Below, one piece after another: positions 13,901-28,900 of a stretch of 64,000 nucleotides of DNA. Origin of the DNA: Fasciolopsis buskii (Eukaryota > Platyhelminthes > Trematoda > Plagiorchiida > Fasciolidae). The stretch covers positions 652,288-716,287 of the forward strand of contig LUCM01000083.1 of assembly GCA_008360955.1 (NCBI GenBank), written 5' to 3'. The notes under the pieces are model-generated. The model ran no database searches, was not told where the DNA came from, and worked only from the letters and a program-made list of their open reading frames with translations. The number at the start of each line of letters is the position of its first letter. Position 1 is the stretch's first letter. Position numbers and translations under genes: made by a program.

Positions 13901-15517
13901 GGTGTTCCAAAAGTTCCTATGGTCTCTGTCTTACAAAATCTTGATGTGGAAACTGATGTGACGTCGAAAGGGCCAACTATCGCGGCTGCTCGTCGATTGA
14001 AAAATTTCGCATGTCGAGAGCGCAAATAGCTATCCTTTTTGTACGCATGCTTGCGATCGAAGGTCCTACTTACTAACATTAGCAAGCGATCACTTTTGAA
14101 TCATCCATAGCCGCGGAGAATTACTAAACAACTCAGTGGTAGCATGGTTCAGTTCAGTTTATTTTGGACAGTCGCTTAGCTTGCCCCAACTTGCTCTGAT
14201 TGTGGTTGGTATCCCACAGCATCATCCGCTCGAACAGAAATAGAACGGGAATAATGAAAGATCGACTTCAGAACAGTAGATTTGAGAACTATCTAACGAT
14301 GTAGGGTTTCGAATAAAACAATGCCATCTTTCGTCTCCAACCATCGTTTCAGGAGATCTCCTGGATACCAAACCCGGCGGTCTTCCTGCACCTACACGAG
14401 CCAGTCCACTGATTAAAGCTTTCATGCTTCTACCAGTGTCATCTACTGACCACGCCGAACCATCCTCCAACCATTACCTGTCTCGAAGAACAGCATACAA
14501 CGAGACAGTCGTTCTGTGGGCATGCGTAAAACGTGTCCCAACCACCTCAACGTATTCTCTGATTCAACGCCCATTCTGAAGAATGGACCCTAAGATCCGC
14601 TATCTCAGGCCTAACATCTGAGCTGCTCACAAAATCCCCCCACCACCATTTCCCACCAATACCGTGAAGACGGCTATGTTCGAACAAAAAGTCTTCGCAT
14701 ATCTTCTGCTCTTAAGGACCTTTTCGGAGCTGTATAACAATGCTGATCTCACTGCTGCCTTTGTATGCTCGACCTTTGATCGATGCCCAGATATCACCCC
14801 GTTGCCACAGATGCTTGGAATTAGCAAATACCAACAGGGACTTTTGTATGCGAGGAGATACTTCATTTGATGTGTGGCCGCCAGGTGTAATGTAATTACC
14901 CAAGTAACTAAATCTGTCCAACTCACCTAGTTGTTCCCGTGGAAGGATTAGGTTTAATTTTGCGTCAGTTCGGTCCTGCAAGAGCACTTTACATTTCGAA
15001 TGTGCAAAACGCATCTCAAACATACCTTCACTGTCGTTCAGACGATTGAGAAGAAGCTGCAACTTACTTGGGTCTTCATTCAGTGGCACAACGTCGTCTG
15101 CATATTCCAAGTCAGACAGTTTCCCATCTGAGCTAATATCCATTGCACTATTATCATATGAGGATAGAGCTGCCTCCGTAACCATTTCAGTGAAAATGTA
15201 GAATAGAAAGATTAGAAGAGCAATGCAGACAACCACCAATTTTCGTGGTGAATTCAGGTGACATATCGCCATATGCAGGACCTCGGCTTCGGCTGTTCGC
15301 GTGCAGAGGTCAGATTAATGAAATGAATTTCCCTTGCACTTCCTTCAATGACAGGCGGCTCCACCGAACTGCACGATCGACTGAGTGGAACTCTACTTTC
15401 AAACCACGAAAGACACAAATCGCGGGTTCAGAGAACGTGTTTGTTCTGAAAGTGAAAAATTGGTCGCTGCAACCCTGTACGGGAAGGAAACCTGCTTGAC
15501 TCTTGCCAAGTGTCATC

Positions 15518-15550
<33 letters not shown>

Positions 15551-16839
15551 GAATTACTTATCTTTAAAAGGCCGATCCTGTCTCTAGATCGTTATCGTCC
15601 ATTCCCACTATTTCAGATGAGAACAACGTCAATCGGCACACAGAGTATCTCGTCTACTAAGTAAAACCCTCACATGTTTATAGGGTGCTTTGCCTGCATG
15701 ATTGCGCCTGTGCGACTGCCGTCATTTCATCGGCTGTCTGGCTCGCGTTTTGATTGGTCTATCTCGTTCGATGCATTTCACATGATTCATTTCATGGCTT
15801 TTTTTTGTCCATTCCAGACCGCTCATTGTGATTGGTTGGTCTTGCTCGCCATATGGCTTTTTATTTACACATCCGCACTCTTGCCCACGACTCACGCCAC
15901 GCCTGCGTATTGATCGTAGTTTGTCCGTCACGGTTCCGCGTCGCGCAAGCACCGACAATGAAGGAAATAGCTCTTATGGTCGAGTGCAGTACCAATTGCC
16001 ATACCATTCCCTCACAATTCTCACGTACGTATGGAGATTTCCGATGCACTCAGAAATGTTCTTCGGTGATAGATGAATAGTGACTAAGACAAACTGAGGC
16101 TTCCATAGATTGTCGTAGCGAGAACAATAAGGTTGAAAAAGAGCTTCGTTCGTCCAAAAGCTCAAAGGGTTGGCATGTAATAGGGAAATTATACTGCAAT
16201 GCATAGATCAGAAATCTGTCGCACTGGACTATCACCGAGGTAGAAAATGAACTGCCACTACTAAATTTCATCCTTGAAGATGCCGATAAGAAAGGTACCG
16301 GAATTTACGACTAGAGTAAACAGTGAAGTGTCAAACACGTGACACACAACGTTAGCCATCTCCGAACCAGATATATTTATTCTTCCGGCAGATAAGGGAC
16401 GGATCGTAGTCCTTATGGATGACACATTAATTAGCAACAGCAAAAATATTGCCACAAGATATGTCGAGAAATTATCATTGCTACAAAATTCAATGCAACA
16501 ATAAAGCGATTACGAAAAAATACGCCAGACAAACAGGGAAAAATGGTAGAGAATTAAGGTGGACCATCCAAACATCAGGCACTTCTTCGGGATACCAAAA
16601 ATATTTGATGTAAAAATACCCCTGAGACGAATGGTTACATTAACTGGAGCATCAGCATGCAACTTTGCCAAAAGTTTATCGAAACGACTAAAAACTCGCA
16701 TCGCGAGGACATGAGCGTTCAGTTAATATCACTTGACAGTTTTTTGAAAAACTTTGCGGATAAAACATTGCAGAGGATGAAGTCATGATTTCGTTGGACA
16801 TCGTACAGCGTTTTCAGCCGGAGCCCTGGTAAATCCGAT

Positions 16840-16922
<83 letters not shown>

Positions 16923-19900
16923 AGCTGGCTACAGTCCTAGTGCCTTGGGAACCATGATGGCGTTGGCGTAAGGATCACCCTATATGTATGTCAGCTTCTG
17001 CTCATTCTATCTCATTGTCATTTACTACCCGAAGTGCGATGTTTTCAAACCGCTGGAAACCTTTGGTCGGTTTCGACATTCCTGCTTCTTTTGATTGTTT
17101 CAAAGCATTGGCCTAACGCCTCCCAACAGAGCGAACAACCGATCAATACTGTTTGCACACTGCTGCCAGCGCACAATATCTTCATTGGGCTCACATTGTT
17201 TAGTCATCGGGCCATACTCAGCACATCGCCGTTCCACCAACAGACTCATGTGTCATTTTATGTGAACCTGACCATATCCTCATCACTGCTACAATTTGTC
17301 CGTCACCAGTTTTGCCCGAAGTGTGACTCTACTCCATCCACAACCAACCATTCCCGTAGCCACAACTCTGCCATGCACTGGATAGCGTATAACTCTGGAA
17401 AGCTACTGTTACAGCGTACCTAGTAAATTCACCTAAATTGCTTATCAAGTATATGCTCCCTGCCTTCCACTTTCACTATGATCTTACTCGTGAGTCTTAC
17501 GCAAATCGGAAGTACATCCTCCATCTTTTTCGACTATTCTTTTGAATTCCGGCATGTCGGCTTCCTCAATCCTGCACACTCAGTTCACGGTAGTATGTCG
17601 GAATGCACTTACAGTCAGGGGAAAATGCGTGATTCAAAGTTGCGGATATTCAGATAGTTATTCTTCACTCCTCTCAGTTAGGATTGAGTTGCGTCACGGA
17701 TAACTTTTCGCTGATCATTTATCTCTTTACGACATGCCTATGGTCTGCAGGATTCCCGCATGAACGTCGTAGGTGGCGTTATGCTACTCTCATTGGACAG
17801 ATGCTCTTGTACAGGTATTTTGCGAGGATTTCATATTTGTGACAAGAATTCCCTTTTGGGTTTTACGTGATTTATTGGTTGTTCTGGGTTTTTCGCTTCC
17901 TAAGAGAACCGGATTGCTTCTGGTTCCACTGGATCTTTTTCGTTGTTCAGGAATTTCCTTGTCTTTTGGTTTCCGTAAACCTCTTACATGAGAAGCTAAC
18001 TTGTTTTTTTTCGCTGCCATTTTTATTTATTACCCAGCAAACAGCAGTCCAGAAAGTGGTATTTCACTTGACCCGTCACCAAATTCTTCCAATTTTGCCG
18101 CACACGAATTCGGCCGTTACTCTCCACCGCCAGTGGACGACAGTTGTGGTGGTAGTCTGTACAATGCGGCCAGCACGATCCCCAACGCACCTAGCACCTC
18201 GTCTCCGTCCGAACTGACCAGTACGGTCGATCTGAAGGAACAGATATGTCCCACTCCTTGGTCGTTCTCCGTGGATAGCCCGGACAAATGTGATTCGACC
18301 GGATTTACTACCATTAGCCATGGTGGCACTATACCGCAATTTGATTCCGTTTTAGACGACTATCTGTTTGAGCGCAACTCGTACGCAGTACCGTCATCCG
18401 TTGGTGTGAATGATGCGTATACACCATTACACACGGACTTGCCGAACTATAATCCGCTAAACAACATGATAGGTACACAGGATTGTGTTGGTTACGGTAT
18501 GGTTGTTCCCCAACCGGTTCAAGCAATGAACGCTTACAGTCCAACGTCAAAGAATAATCATAACCGAGGAAAACGCGGCAGTAAGTGATTGGAAACCTGT
18601 CGTTTATTTGTTGTCTAATCAATTTTGCCATCCAGGAAAATGACGTACGTCACCTGAATAAATTTTTTATTTACTTTTTACCATACATTCAACCGTAGTT
18701 CCTTCCCGGTTCATATTACTGGCTTCGAGTTGCACCTGTTGCATAAGAGGTAGTTAGCACACCCTGTTCTTGGCGTTTATTTTTTTCCATTTCTAGTATA
18801 ACGACCATTTCACGGTCGAAGTCTCGTAGGTGGCTTCCTAAGGGATAAAGATGAAATCGCACGTACCATGCAATCAAACCGATATCCATACTCGCAGCTC
18901 GATTTGAGTCCAAGGATATCAGTTTCGTTCAGGAAACATTACTTTTGCAATGTCAATGTCTAACTTAGTGTTGGGGAACATGCCGGCGCTGTACAGTACT
19001 TCCGTCCTCGTCAGAGCATACTGACAAGGCATGTCCACTGCGCAAGAACTGGAGCCCCTCGGAAAACGGCGTTCGGCGTGGCAAGTGTTCTGTGGGCATG
19101 CGCGAAACATGCTCAACCACCGTAATCTAATTGCATTCAATACTTCTAATAGTTGGTCCCGAATATTCCACTTACTAGCACCTTACGTCGTGGTCACTCA
19201 TCATATTCTGCCAGTACTACAAAAACAACACCGAAAATCTCACACCGGCCCTCAAGGGACACTTTTCTGAGAAACTGTTTTGCATACTCTGCGTTTGATA
19301 GTCATCGGCAGAAAAAGATCAAATCTCGCCATTGGATGATTCATTGTGTAATAGCACCTGCGAGGTTTCCTATACCAGAACCAATACAAGCCCAATTATA
19401 TTTGATATAATGAGTTATATATAGCTGCTCAACTTCCTACGTTGGCGGAAATGAGTCGCATTTCAATTCAGTCCAGTTTGTGCAGCCATCAACAGCGCAC
19501 CAACGTGCTCCGACTTTGGTTGTTCCATCATAGCATCCATCCTCTGTTCAAACAAAAAACGAAACGAAAAATAATGATAAATGATCGACGGTAAAGTAGT
19601 AAGTTTGGGAACTATGTAAATAAATAGGGGTTTTGACGCAGGGACCGCGAATGATGCCACGACGAATAACGGCCCAATTTAGTGATATTGCGTCATCTAC
19701 GGAGCCAGCTCGTTTGAGTGTCGGTTGGCTAAGTGATACAAGCGGTTTTTTCATGCAAAACTTCATATTTTATTGTATAGATTTTTGCGTACAATAAACA
19801 AAATGTCGCATTTCAGTCGATACATGTGAGGGTGAAAATAAAATAGCAAATGAAATAAATAAACAAGTAGATGAAAATACGCTCATCAAATGAAAAATAT

Positions 19901-22900
19901 AACGCATCGAGGAATAATCATACCACATTATGATATGTTGCTCAGGATTTCGGCTGAAATTAGATCACGATCTGTCAAAATTTGACCTAAATATGGGACA
20001 AAAGAGTTCCTATAGGTATAGCTCCTCCTCACAACGAGACTACACCTTGACGTGGTGTGACGCCTTGCCTGCCTCCATGACCCAACGAGCTATACAGGAT
20101 GGCTTGTCTCAATCCGAAGATCCAATCGTGCCTGGAAGGTCGACGGGTAGAGACCTGACGAAGTAGTCTCCTGGTCCTCCAAGTTGGGGGTTGATCTGAG
20201 TTGGCAGCCCAGACGGAAAAACAAGTGGACGAGTAACTGATCGAAGCAGATGGGCTCCCACTCAGCTATTCCCCGCTGCCTTGCGGTCAGTTTCTTGTCA
20301 GAACCAAAGGCTTTGGTTGAGAACCCTAATCGTTTTTCTGCTTAGCGGCTGGACTCCCTAGCGGTACCCGTCCATTATTATTTCCTATGAGTTACACGCC
20401 TGAAAATTATCCCCTATTGCATCGGTCGTCGCGCAGGATAATCAGGACTGCACTGCCCACTGCATCGAGCGCAGGTAGGATGGGTAGTGATAAATATGCT
20501 ACTGCTACTGCTCAGAGTTCCCTCTCCTTTATTCAACCCTTCTCTTCTGTCTCCAACGGAAACAATTTGCCCCTTCTGCCTACCCATAGTATCTCCATTG
20601 ATGACACGCCCGATACTCGCAACGGTTTATTGTCAATTAGTGTAGTAGGTGGTTTTCAGTCTGTTAGCTCACATTTTCTCAAGCCTCGTCAGCCTCTGCA
20701 TCTGGGTTCGTTCAATGTGCGCACTTTAATGCAGGCTGGCCAACAGGCGTGTTTGGCTCTGACAGTGGACTCACTTTCGATTGATGTCTGCTGTGTGAGT
20801 GAAACACGAATTCAAGATTCGAGTAGGGTAATTCAACTAACTGCGCCAAACGTCTCGTCAGGATATTTTCTTCGCACTTCAGGAGACGAAGCAGCTCAAG
20901 CTGTAGGTCAACGTGTTGTAGGAATAGTGTTGAGTGAGAAGGCTGAAGCAGCCCTTTTAGACTGGATCCCAGTCAACAGTGGCTTGTGTGCCATGAGACT
21001 GCAGAGATCAGTCGGCGTCCGGAGGGATAGTAATGTTAAGCTTAGTTTATTTGTTATCTTGGCATACGCTCCCACAGACTGCAGCACTGACATGGAGAAA
21101 GAGGAATTTTACGATAACCTCGTCACTCTTGTTCGGAAGAGCAAACGCTCTGACATTGTAGTGGTAGCAGGTGACTTTAATGCACCAATTGGAAATTTGA
21201 GTGCATCGGAGTCCTGTTTAGGTGGGCGATACGCCTTGCTTGCACAGCGAACAGACAACGGGGAAAGACTTCTCCGATTCTGTGCAGATAATCATTTATT
21301 CCTATCTAGTACGAATTTCCGACACAGTTCTCGTCTCACTGCGACATGGCGCTCTAACTCGACAGGTAGTTTGAGTCAGATTGACCATATCGCAGTTAGC
21401 TACCGTTGGCGCGGTTCTGTCCAGAACTGTAGATCATACTGGACCACGTACGTCGAATTGGACCATGCGTTAGTTTTAATGCGATTTTTGCTGCAGCTCA
21501 ACGGCCATCGGCGCAGGCCAGAAGCACGATTGGCCGTCGGATGTCTGTGTGATTCGGCTGTTCCCAACATCTATGAGCAGGAACTATCCGAGGAACTAAG
21601 AACTCCGACGAGCAGCAATGTAGACGATCAGTGGAATCAAATCAAGTAGGCTATGCCTTTAGCATCAGATTTCGCCTGCGGTCCTAGATCTAGCGTTCAT
21701 CAAAACACTGGATCTCGCTTAAAGCAGCTCACGGTTGTAGACCGTTTCACTTTCCTTAGTACCTGCCTGTCGAATGCTGATTGCTCGGGAGTGGAGGTAA
21801 ATACGCGTATATGCAAGTCTCGGGCAGCTTACATTGGACTGAGGCACCTGTGGCGTCAGCCTTATATTTCACTGAAGTTGAAAGGTCGTGTGTACTGTGC
21901 TGCAAAGCGTTCATTTCTGTTGTATGGTGTCGAGACGTAGAGCATGCGTGTGGGCGATGTTCGTCGGTTGGAGGTTTTCGACAACCGATGTATACGTAGT
22001 ATGGCTAGGATTGGATGGAGTGACTATGCGAGCAATGTGGAAGTCCGGAATCTAGTACTAAGTGCCAGTTCTCAGAGTACCTTGTTTCAGCGTATGAAAC
22101 TTAGTAGATTACGCTGGTTGGGTCACGTGTTGCATAGGTCGAATGCTCATTTACCATGACGTGCCTTATTTTATATTTCCCCCACGGAATGCAAGATGCC
22201 ACCTGGAGGCCACCAGATGACGTAGCAACGCGGGTTGAGAAAATGTACAACGAACTTATTTAAGGTAGGTGTCTCACGTCTTCGTGTCCGAAGAACCCGT
22301 CAAGTAGCTGGCTGGAGAGACTGAACGATGTGGCAGTGAACCGTGAACAGTGGCGATCGTGTTGTCATTTTCTGTCGAATCAGTATGATTGAAGGAGTGC
22401 GTTTGTACAGTTAGACTGTGTTCCGCTTGTTGGCTGCAGCAGCATCTTATCTTTTCCCGCCTGTGTAGGTTAACTCTGCGACCATCCTGGATATTCACTT
22501 TTTTATAGAAACTTGTAATCGTGAGAAAAACGCGCGATCAATGAGTCTTGCCTTGCTGTTTAACGCTGAATGATGATGATGTTGTTGATGGCCATCTCGA
22601 TTCATTTTCCATCCGCCACCTTCCTCGGGGAACTGCATGCTGCGTGGCAGTTCTGTGGGCCTACGCAGAACGTGTCAACGAGCATAATCTTTCTAGGCTC
22701 AATGCCCGTTTGAGAGTTTGAATCTTATTTTTTTCTTCTGAGGTCCCGGAAAAATTCTTCTAGCACTTTCCACCAATATCACAAGGATAATGCTGTTCGC
22801 ATATCTGTGCTCTTCGATCCTGTTTCCCGTCTGTATAGCAGCGCCGACCTTTGATCGCTACTCGGGAGTCACGACGACGCCACAGAAGCCTCAAATTTGT

Positions 22901-25900
22901 GGATTTCATTGGAACCTTCCGTATGCTTGATGAGACTTCATCTGATATAGGACCACCTAGTATGATGGTAGCTGTTCAAGTAACTAGATCAGTTTGCCTC
23001 AAACAATTCTTTTCCTGGAAGAGAGAAGTTTACTTTCGAGCCAATCCAAACTGGTAGCAACGTTTTGCTCTTCAGAGGTGTAAACCGCCTACCAAGCATA
23101 CTTACACCGTCGTTCAAATGATTGAGGAAACCTGCAACTCACTTGGGTTTTCGCTCAGCGGTACAACACCGTCCGTATATTTGTAATCAAACTGTTTTGT
23201 CTTTGAACAGATATCAGCACTACTTTTCTCAAATAATGATAGAACGATTTCCCTGATAGTCTGCGTTAGAAGGTTAATACGAAATGGTGGCAGAATTTGC
23301 CCTGACGAACCCCATTTCCCGCGATGAACTCAGACGAAAGACAGCCATAAGCACAAACTTGGCTTCGGAAAATATGAATGAATTTCTCGGGCACACCATA
23401 AAACCAAGTCATCGAATCAATCGAGTGACGTTTTCAGTTCAAGAGAGAGGAAAGTCATGGGTCTGCCATACACGCCCTTATGTCCTACGATTTGCTGTAG
23501 AATGAAGGTCTGGTCTATATAGCCCCAACCTGGTCGAAAACTAGTCTGGCACTCAAGCGCGCACATTTTGCAAGTGCTGAATAATCGATGGAAAATGGTA
23601 CCCATGAGCGATTATGATACAACGCTTACCAAACTAGTTTTTTTCTGATTTTCATCCGGGAACCTATCACATCAGTCCCCAGGAATGTGTTCTCTTGCTC
23701 GGATTGACTCCGATATTATAAATTTACCGTCCTCGTTGATCAAGGACAGATATAGCCTATCTGATGCAGCTCCTTTATGCCTTTAAAGGAAATCTATCCC
23801 TTGTGTGACCTGTATTTTTTAACGGAGAAACGAATTTACCTGCATCGTTTCATATGCAGACATAGGTGGGAGGCCTGTTGTCGAATTGCACCGGCTAAAC
23901 TGCATCCTAAAATGTTTTGCTGAGCACTCCAGCCGACACTTCCAAGAGAGCCGTCGCATTCCTTGTTCACCCCGCTTGCACTTGAATTTTCTATGCTATT
24001 GCGGTTTGACGTTTGGTCCTTGTTTTTTTTGAGCTTGTCGAGATTTGGTCACATCCGTTCATCAAAATGATCAGCTACTTGATCTCACTGCATTTGTTTT
24101 CCGGCGTATGTGCTTAAGAGGCTTTTTTATCACTCCTCTGTTTTTTTCTAAATGTCAATACACCAAGCTGCTTTGGACATTTCCAATATTTTCTATTTCT
24201 TTTTACTGCCATTCGTGAACGTTTTATTGTGTGGCCGTGATTCCGTTCACAGTTTTCTTCATCATCCTTTCAGATTACACTGCAAACGATGCTCCGTCTA
24301 AATTTCGACGTTCAGTAACTTCCAGTGCAGTCCAAACCGGTGATCAGCCGTCCAATCCTATTTCTGATGGCGTGTTGCCACAATCAGGAAGAGATCAGTT
24401 CCACTCTGTCGTGTCCGACCCATACAGCTCGTCAGTCCCCGAAGCTGAATTGTCTTTGCCCGGTGCACATCGTGTCCTGTCTGGTCAACTACCCGTTCAA
24501 TCCACTATTAGTTCTGCAAATACCCGTCCTGGAGCGTGTAAAGTGAACGACACTCACGATCGAGTTAATACAGCCGGAACAAATGGAGGTCGTTTCAACG
24601 ACTTAGCTGCGCGTACAACTCTTTGTGTGTCGGCTCTGTGCTTAGTCGCCTTAGATCCGTCCCTGCTGACCTCGAGAACCATTGGAACCGAATCGCCGGG
24701 TTCGTTACTGTAAAACAATTAGCCGATTTCTTTTGACTTCTCGATTTCCCTTGCGTTCTTTCCTTCCTTGGTGGACGCCACTTGCCAAAGAAAGCTGTGG
24801 ATTGTGGTGCGCGTTCCCTACAGGTTAAGTGTTAGGAAAATACCGCTCGGATGCACAAAAAATCACTAACCCGAATTTTCCAAATAGATGTCGAAATGTC
24901 TTCTAGTCGAATTGAAGATAGAGGAGTATGCGGAAACAGCTAAGCAGGTGTTTAGAAAATTGCTGTTTTTGATGGAAGGACGCCATATCACAAACCGCTA
25001 TCGTGAAACGAACCGTTGAGACTCAGTTAGGTTGGCTTGGTGGTTAAGTGTTCAACCTCTAGTCGCTCTATCCATGTTTGAGTTCTAGCTGGCACCCTGT
25101 TAAAATATAACCATTGATACTTAATCAGACTGTAACGGCTGTCTAATCCGCCCGTGGTTTTCAGCATCGAGTTGAATAATGACACTGAACCGTATTGTGT
25201 TCAAAGCTGGTCCTTCTCTTTCGACAACAAAGGTAGTAATTGGCGGAGAAATTTGGTCGTAGTGTCTTAAACCACGGATTACTTGGCATCTTCAGTGGAG
25301 TGTATTGATGCGTTTTCTCTCAATGAATCATTCACATGTACGCAAACCCTCACACAAACACCGCTAGTCGACGATCGATCTTGTGGCATTCATGTATACC
25401 TCAGAAAACATATATATATATATATATGTATATTGATAAATAGTAACTTCTACTTTAACTGAGGTTTAAGTAGTGGTTATTGGATGCAAATAGCAAGATT
25501 TTCCGTAACGGACAATTCTGATCGTTGAACCCAACGTTCTCTGGACATGCTTCGTTGCGTCATCGACCCCCGTGAGCTGGCAGTAATAGTTTTTTCTTGA
25601 TGCTGTAATGTAGTGCATAGCCGTTAAGTTATAACCACTTGTGAACTTTTCTTTGCAGTAAGTCAGAACAATATTTGGTGAAATTTTGCTAGAAAACTAC
25701 AACAAGAGCGTACTCTGCTGCGGATAATCCCAAATGAAAAAGACCAAGCTCTTTTCGTATCCAAAATATTGCTTTGCTTAGACCTGCTCCTCCCCAAAGC
25801 GGGATTGTGTTACGAGCAAATTTTACGTTCTGACACAGAACAAGACAAATATGTGTGTAGCGCTTCAGATGTAACCTGATTTATTCTGTGTACTTGCACA

Positions 25901-28900
25901 TGTGTGCTTATGCTACCTACAGTTTAAGTTTACTTGTTGTTTATTGCGGTGGTCGATTTAGTTGGTCTGTAGAAACTGTAGTTCCGTTATATTCGCAGCA
26001 AAGTCACAGTTTTCATCTTAGTTGAATGCGCGATTTGTAAGTAATCACAAGCACCCATACCAACGGAGTTCAATCAAAGACACATTAACAACTGCTAAAT
26101 ATATGGTAGTCATACCGAAAATTATTTTTCATACCCACGTCAAAACTTGGTTTGGAAAATCGATCATAGCACAGAATATAGCACCATGTCATGTCATGTG
26201 AGATTCATTACCTTTTGAGTGAAACAATTGCTCATTATTTATTCACTACTGAACCACGAATAATTTGAAATCAGTATTCCTTTTGTCACGATATTGATGT
26301 CTGAAGCACCGTTGAGTAAGCTTGCATCTCTCACTATTTGGTATTTGAAATTCAGAAGCTTAGTCGCGCATGCGACAAACGAACCTTAGTTAATGCTTGG
26401 GTGAGTTCGTTGTTTGTAGGATTGAGTGGAGTTATAAAAAATAACGAAGAGAACAATTGGATTGTCATTTCGCGTCTAGTTTACTTTACGTGCATTAGAT
26501 GATTTATTCAGTTTGCTGGTAACTCGATAGACACCGTTTGATTGTCTCTTACTCTGCCTTACTAGTACTGTAGGATAGATTTCGTTCGAAATAAACTGGA
26601 TTGCTCGTAAAGAAAACCCTAATTTTTTTCTCCATAATTAACCACGAATGTCAAATCGTTACAGTCTTCGCATAATTTAAATTCAAAGGTATGAAATAAT
26701 TCATTCGTTTTCAGTCGTCAATAGTATGTTTCGCGCACGGATAGATGCACATTATTTTCCCCCGAAACGCACAGCTAGTTTCGCGGTTATTGCCACTCGC
26801 GGGATGTACTTGGTCTTTACTTTCGTGCCCAGCCGTCTCGGTAGTTGTGCATTCTTTTATCAATTTATTTGTGCTATGTCATTTGAATTGTTGGGAGCTT
26901 GAGTGAATAACAAGTCAGCTCAAGAATCACTGACACGGGGATTTGATGAGATGGTTGGGTGTTTGATCGGAGAGTACCAAATGGACACACTTGACAAGCG
27001 GCAATAGCTACCAAACCGGTCGTATGCTTCCCGGGAAACTTTTCATCTATCCATCCCTATGCGAAACAAAAACCCATTCTTTCGAACTTTTTCTTTGTGA
27101 AAGTAGTCTCGCCCGGTCGACGAAATGCTCCCAACCAATTATCGTGTGATGTTTGAATGAACTTATCATTTATTCACGTTCTTGCTGATTTTAATGGAAA
27201 TCTAATCATGGTTCGACGTCTATCGAGTTTCGGGTATATACATATATATGTTAACTTTGGTGACGCAGTTGTCATTGTGCAATACCCGTCACCAATGCTT
27301 TTGAGGCCGGTCGTGAATTAGACGAGCGACATTTGCTGCTCGCCTAGCATTGCCAGTCGCGAGTTGGAACACCTCAAGCTGTGTTCGGTGACAAAAGACC
27401 GACTCAAACACCGCATTATTGTCCGCGGTGTTGCCGAGATCACAACTCACCGGATGAGCAAAATTGAACAGGATTCCGAGAAAATCCTCCATAGACTGGT
27501 TATTGAGTGCCAGCGAATGGAGAATCTGAAACATGATTTCGCCGTCATGACCATGATTTTCTCCCGACGATTATCCAACCCGACCCAAACTCAAAGTCGT
27601 TGTTAGCCCCGAATCCCTCGGTAATGCAATCAACCAGAACTACTGATCACATGCTGGAATCGTAATAAATAGCATTTTGTCACTTTCTGTCCGTTTAAGA
27701 AACAAATTTATTAAAAAGGCCGTAGAGACAAGGTGAAAAAGAGAATCGCTGCCTAACCCATCCGCTCCACTGCAATTCCTTATTAACAACTGCCAACCTA
27801 GAGTCAATGTTTTCCTCGTTTCGATTGCTGTCATGTAGCAAAGTCAAAAAAAAAACTTTGCATAAACAGAGACATTTCGAGCAGTCGAACATGACTGTGT
27901 GTATGTATGTGCAATCTTTAGCCTAAGATCTTTAGCTATTGCATTGGGGGATCGAGTGTACTTCATTTCGACCTACTCGGAACAGTCCGTTGGTTAGAAT
28001 TTTCGTATCTCATCGCCACATTGTGGACTGATTGCCTTATTCCATCCTCTAACCGTAGTATGCCCCAGAGAACAGGGAGGCAGTCGATCCGGGGGCATAA
28101 GGTATGTTCCACCACCATAATTTGTTAATTCAATGCCCCTTCTAACGTTATGACTCTAACTCAGCACCATATGTCTCACCTCTGAATTTCTAAGAGTATT
28201 CCCCCACCGTATTCTAACGACATTAAGCCACAATCGGTGTTTAAACACTGGAAATCTTCGAATATATTCTGCGGCCATGCGGTTATGCTTTTAAGCAATA
28301 TTTCAGTACCGACCTTGCTGTTACCATTTGAGTCCGACGTCTGTTGAGTAAGTGGATATAGCGTCGACGCCACGGATGTTTCTGTTTGGTCTTCTGTTTG
28401 CGCGAAAACATTTAATCCGATTTATGATCACCAGTTGTGATGTAACTGCCGAAGTAACGAAACTTTTCTGGTTCATCCTGCACTTACCGATGGAGTGCAA
28501 TGCTTCGTTTGCGCCCAATCCAGTCCTGCATCAGCATTTTGTTATTCGAAAGTGTAAAAGGCTTCCCAAGAATACCTATACTATAGCTTACCGGGATCTT
28601 CACTCACGAGCAAGAAATCATCCGCATTCTAAGTGAAAATATTTTGCTATCTGGACAAATAGTAATCCTACTATTTTCAATTGAGGATAGGACTTTCTCT
28701 GTAATGCTCTCAGTTATAAAATTGATATGGAATAATGAAAGATGGAGTAACCCTAACGAGCACCACTTCTCGTAATGGTCTCGGGTTAAAAGTCGCCATT
28801 AGCAAGGACTTGGTTTTGGCTGTTTGCATACAATTGTTGGAAGCGAAAAGTAGGTCTTTGAGATGAACCCGACAACTACACGATCGACGGTCGGCATTGT

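Larger units (their letters stand above)
20032..22590 (+). mobile_element. RTE family 1, copy C (RT internally deleted)
   Basis: Starts with the shared 5' terminus (cacaacgagactacacc). It has the full leader and endonuclease, then jumps at about 21720 from the linker straight to the C-terminal domain (VDRFTFLSTCLSNADCSG, SLKLKGRVYCAAKRS, MRVGDVRRLEVFDNRC, LSRLRWLGHVLH). It ends with a GATGATGATG-type tail at 22573-22590. The whole RT palm is missing. The endonuclease frame ends in the same TAG as copies A and D. As a 5'- and 3'-complete but RT-less derivative it could only move with help in trans. Confidence 0.82.
24700..28700. other. Intron 3, 5' half: tRNA-like sequence, microsatellite, one unexplained frame
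   Basis: Contains a tRNA-like sequence at 25027-25100, an AT microsatellite at 25411-25427, and a 240-bp stretch at 27289-27606 open on both strands. The rest is AT-rich with no recognisable product. Confidence 0.5.
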
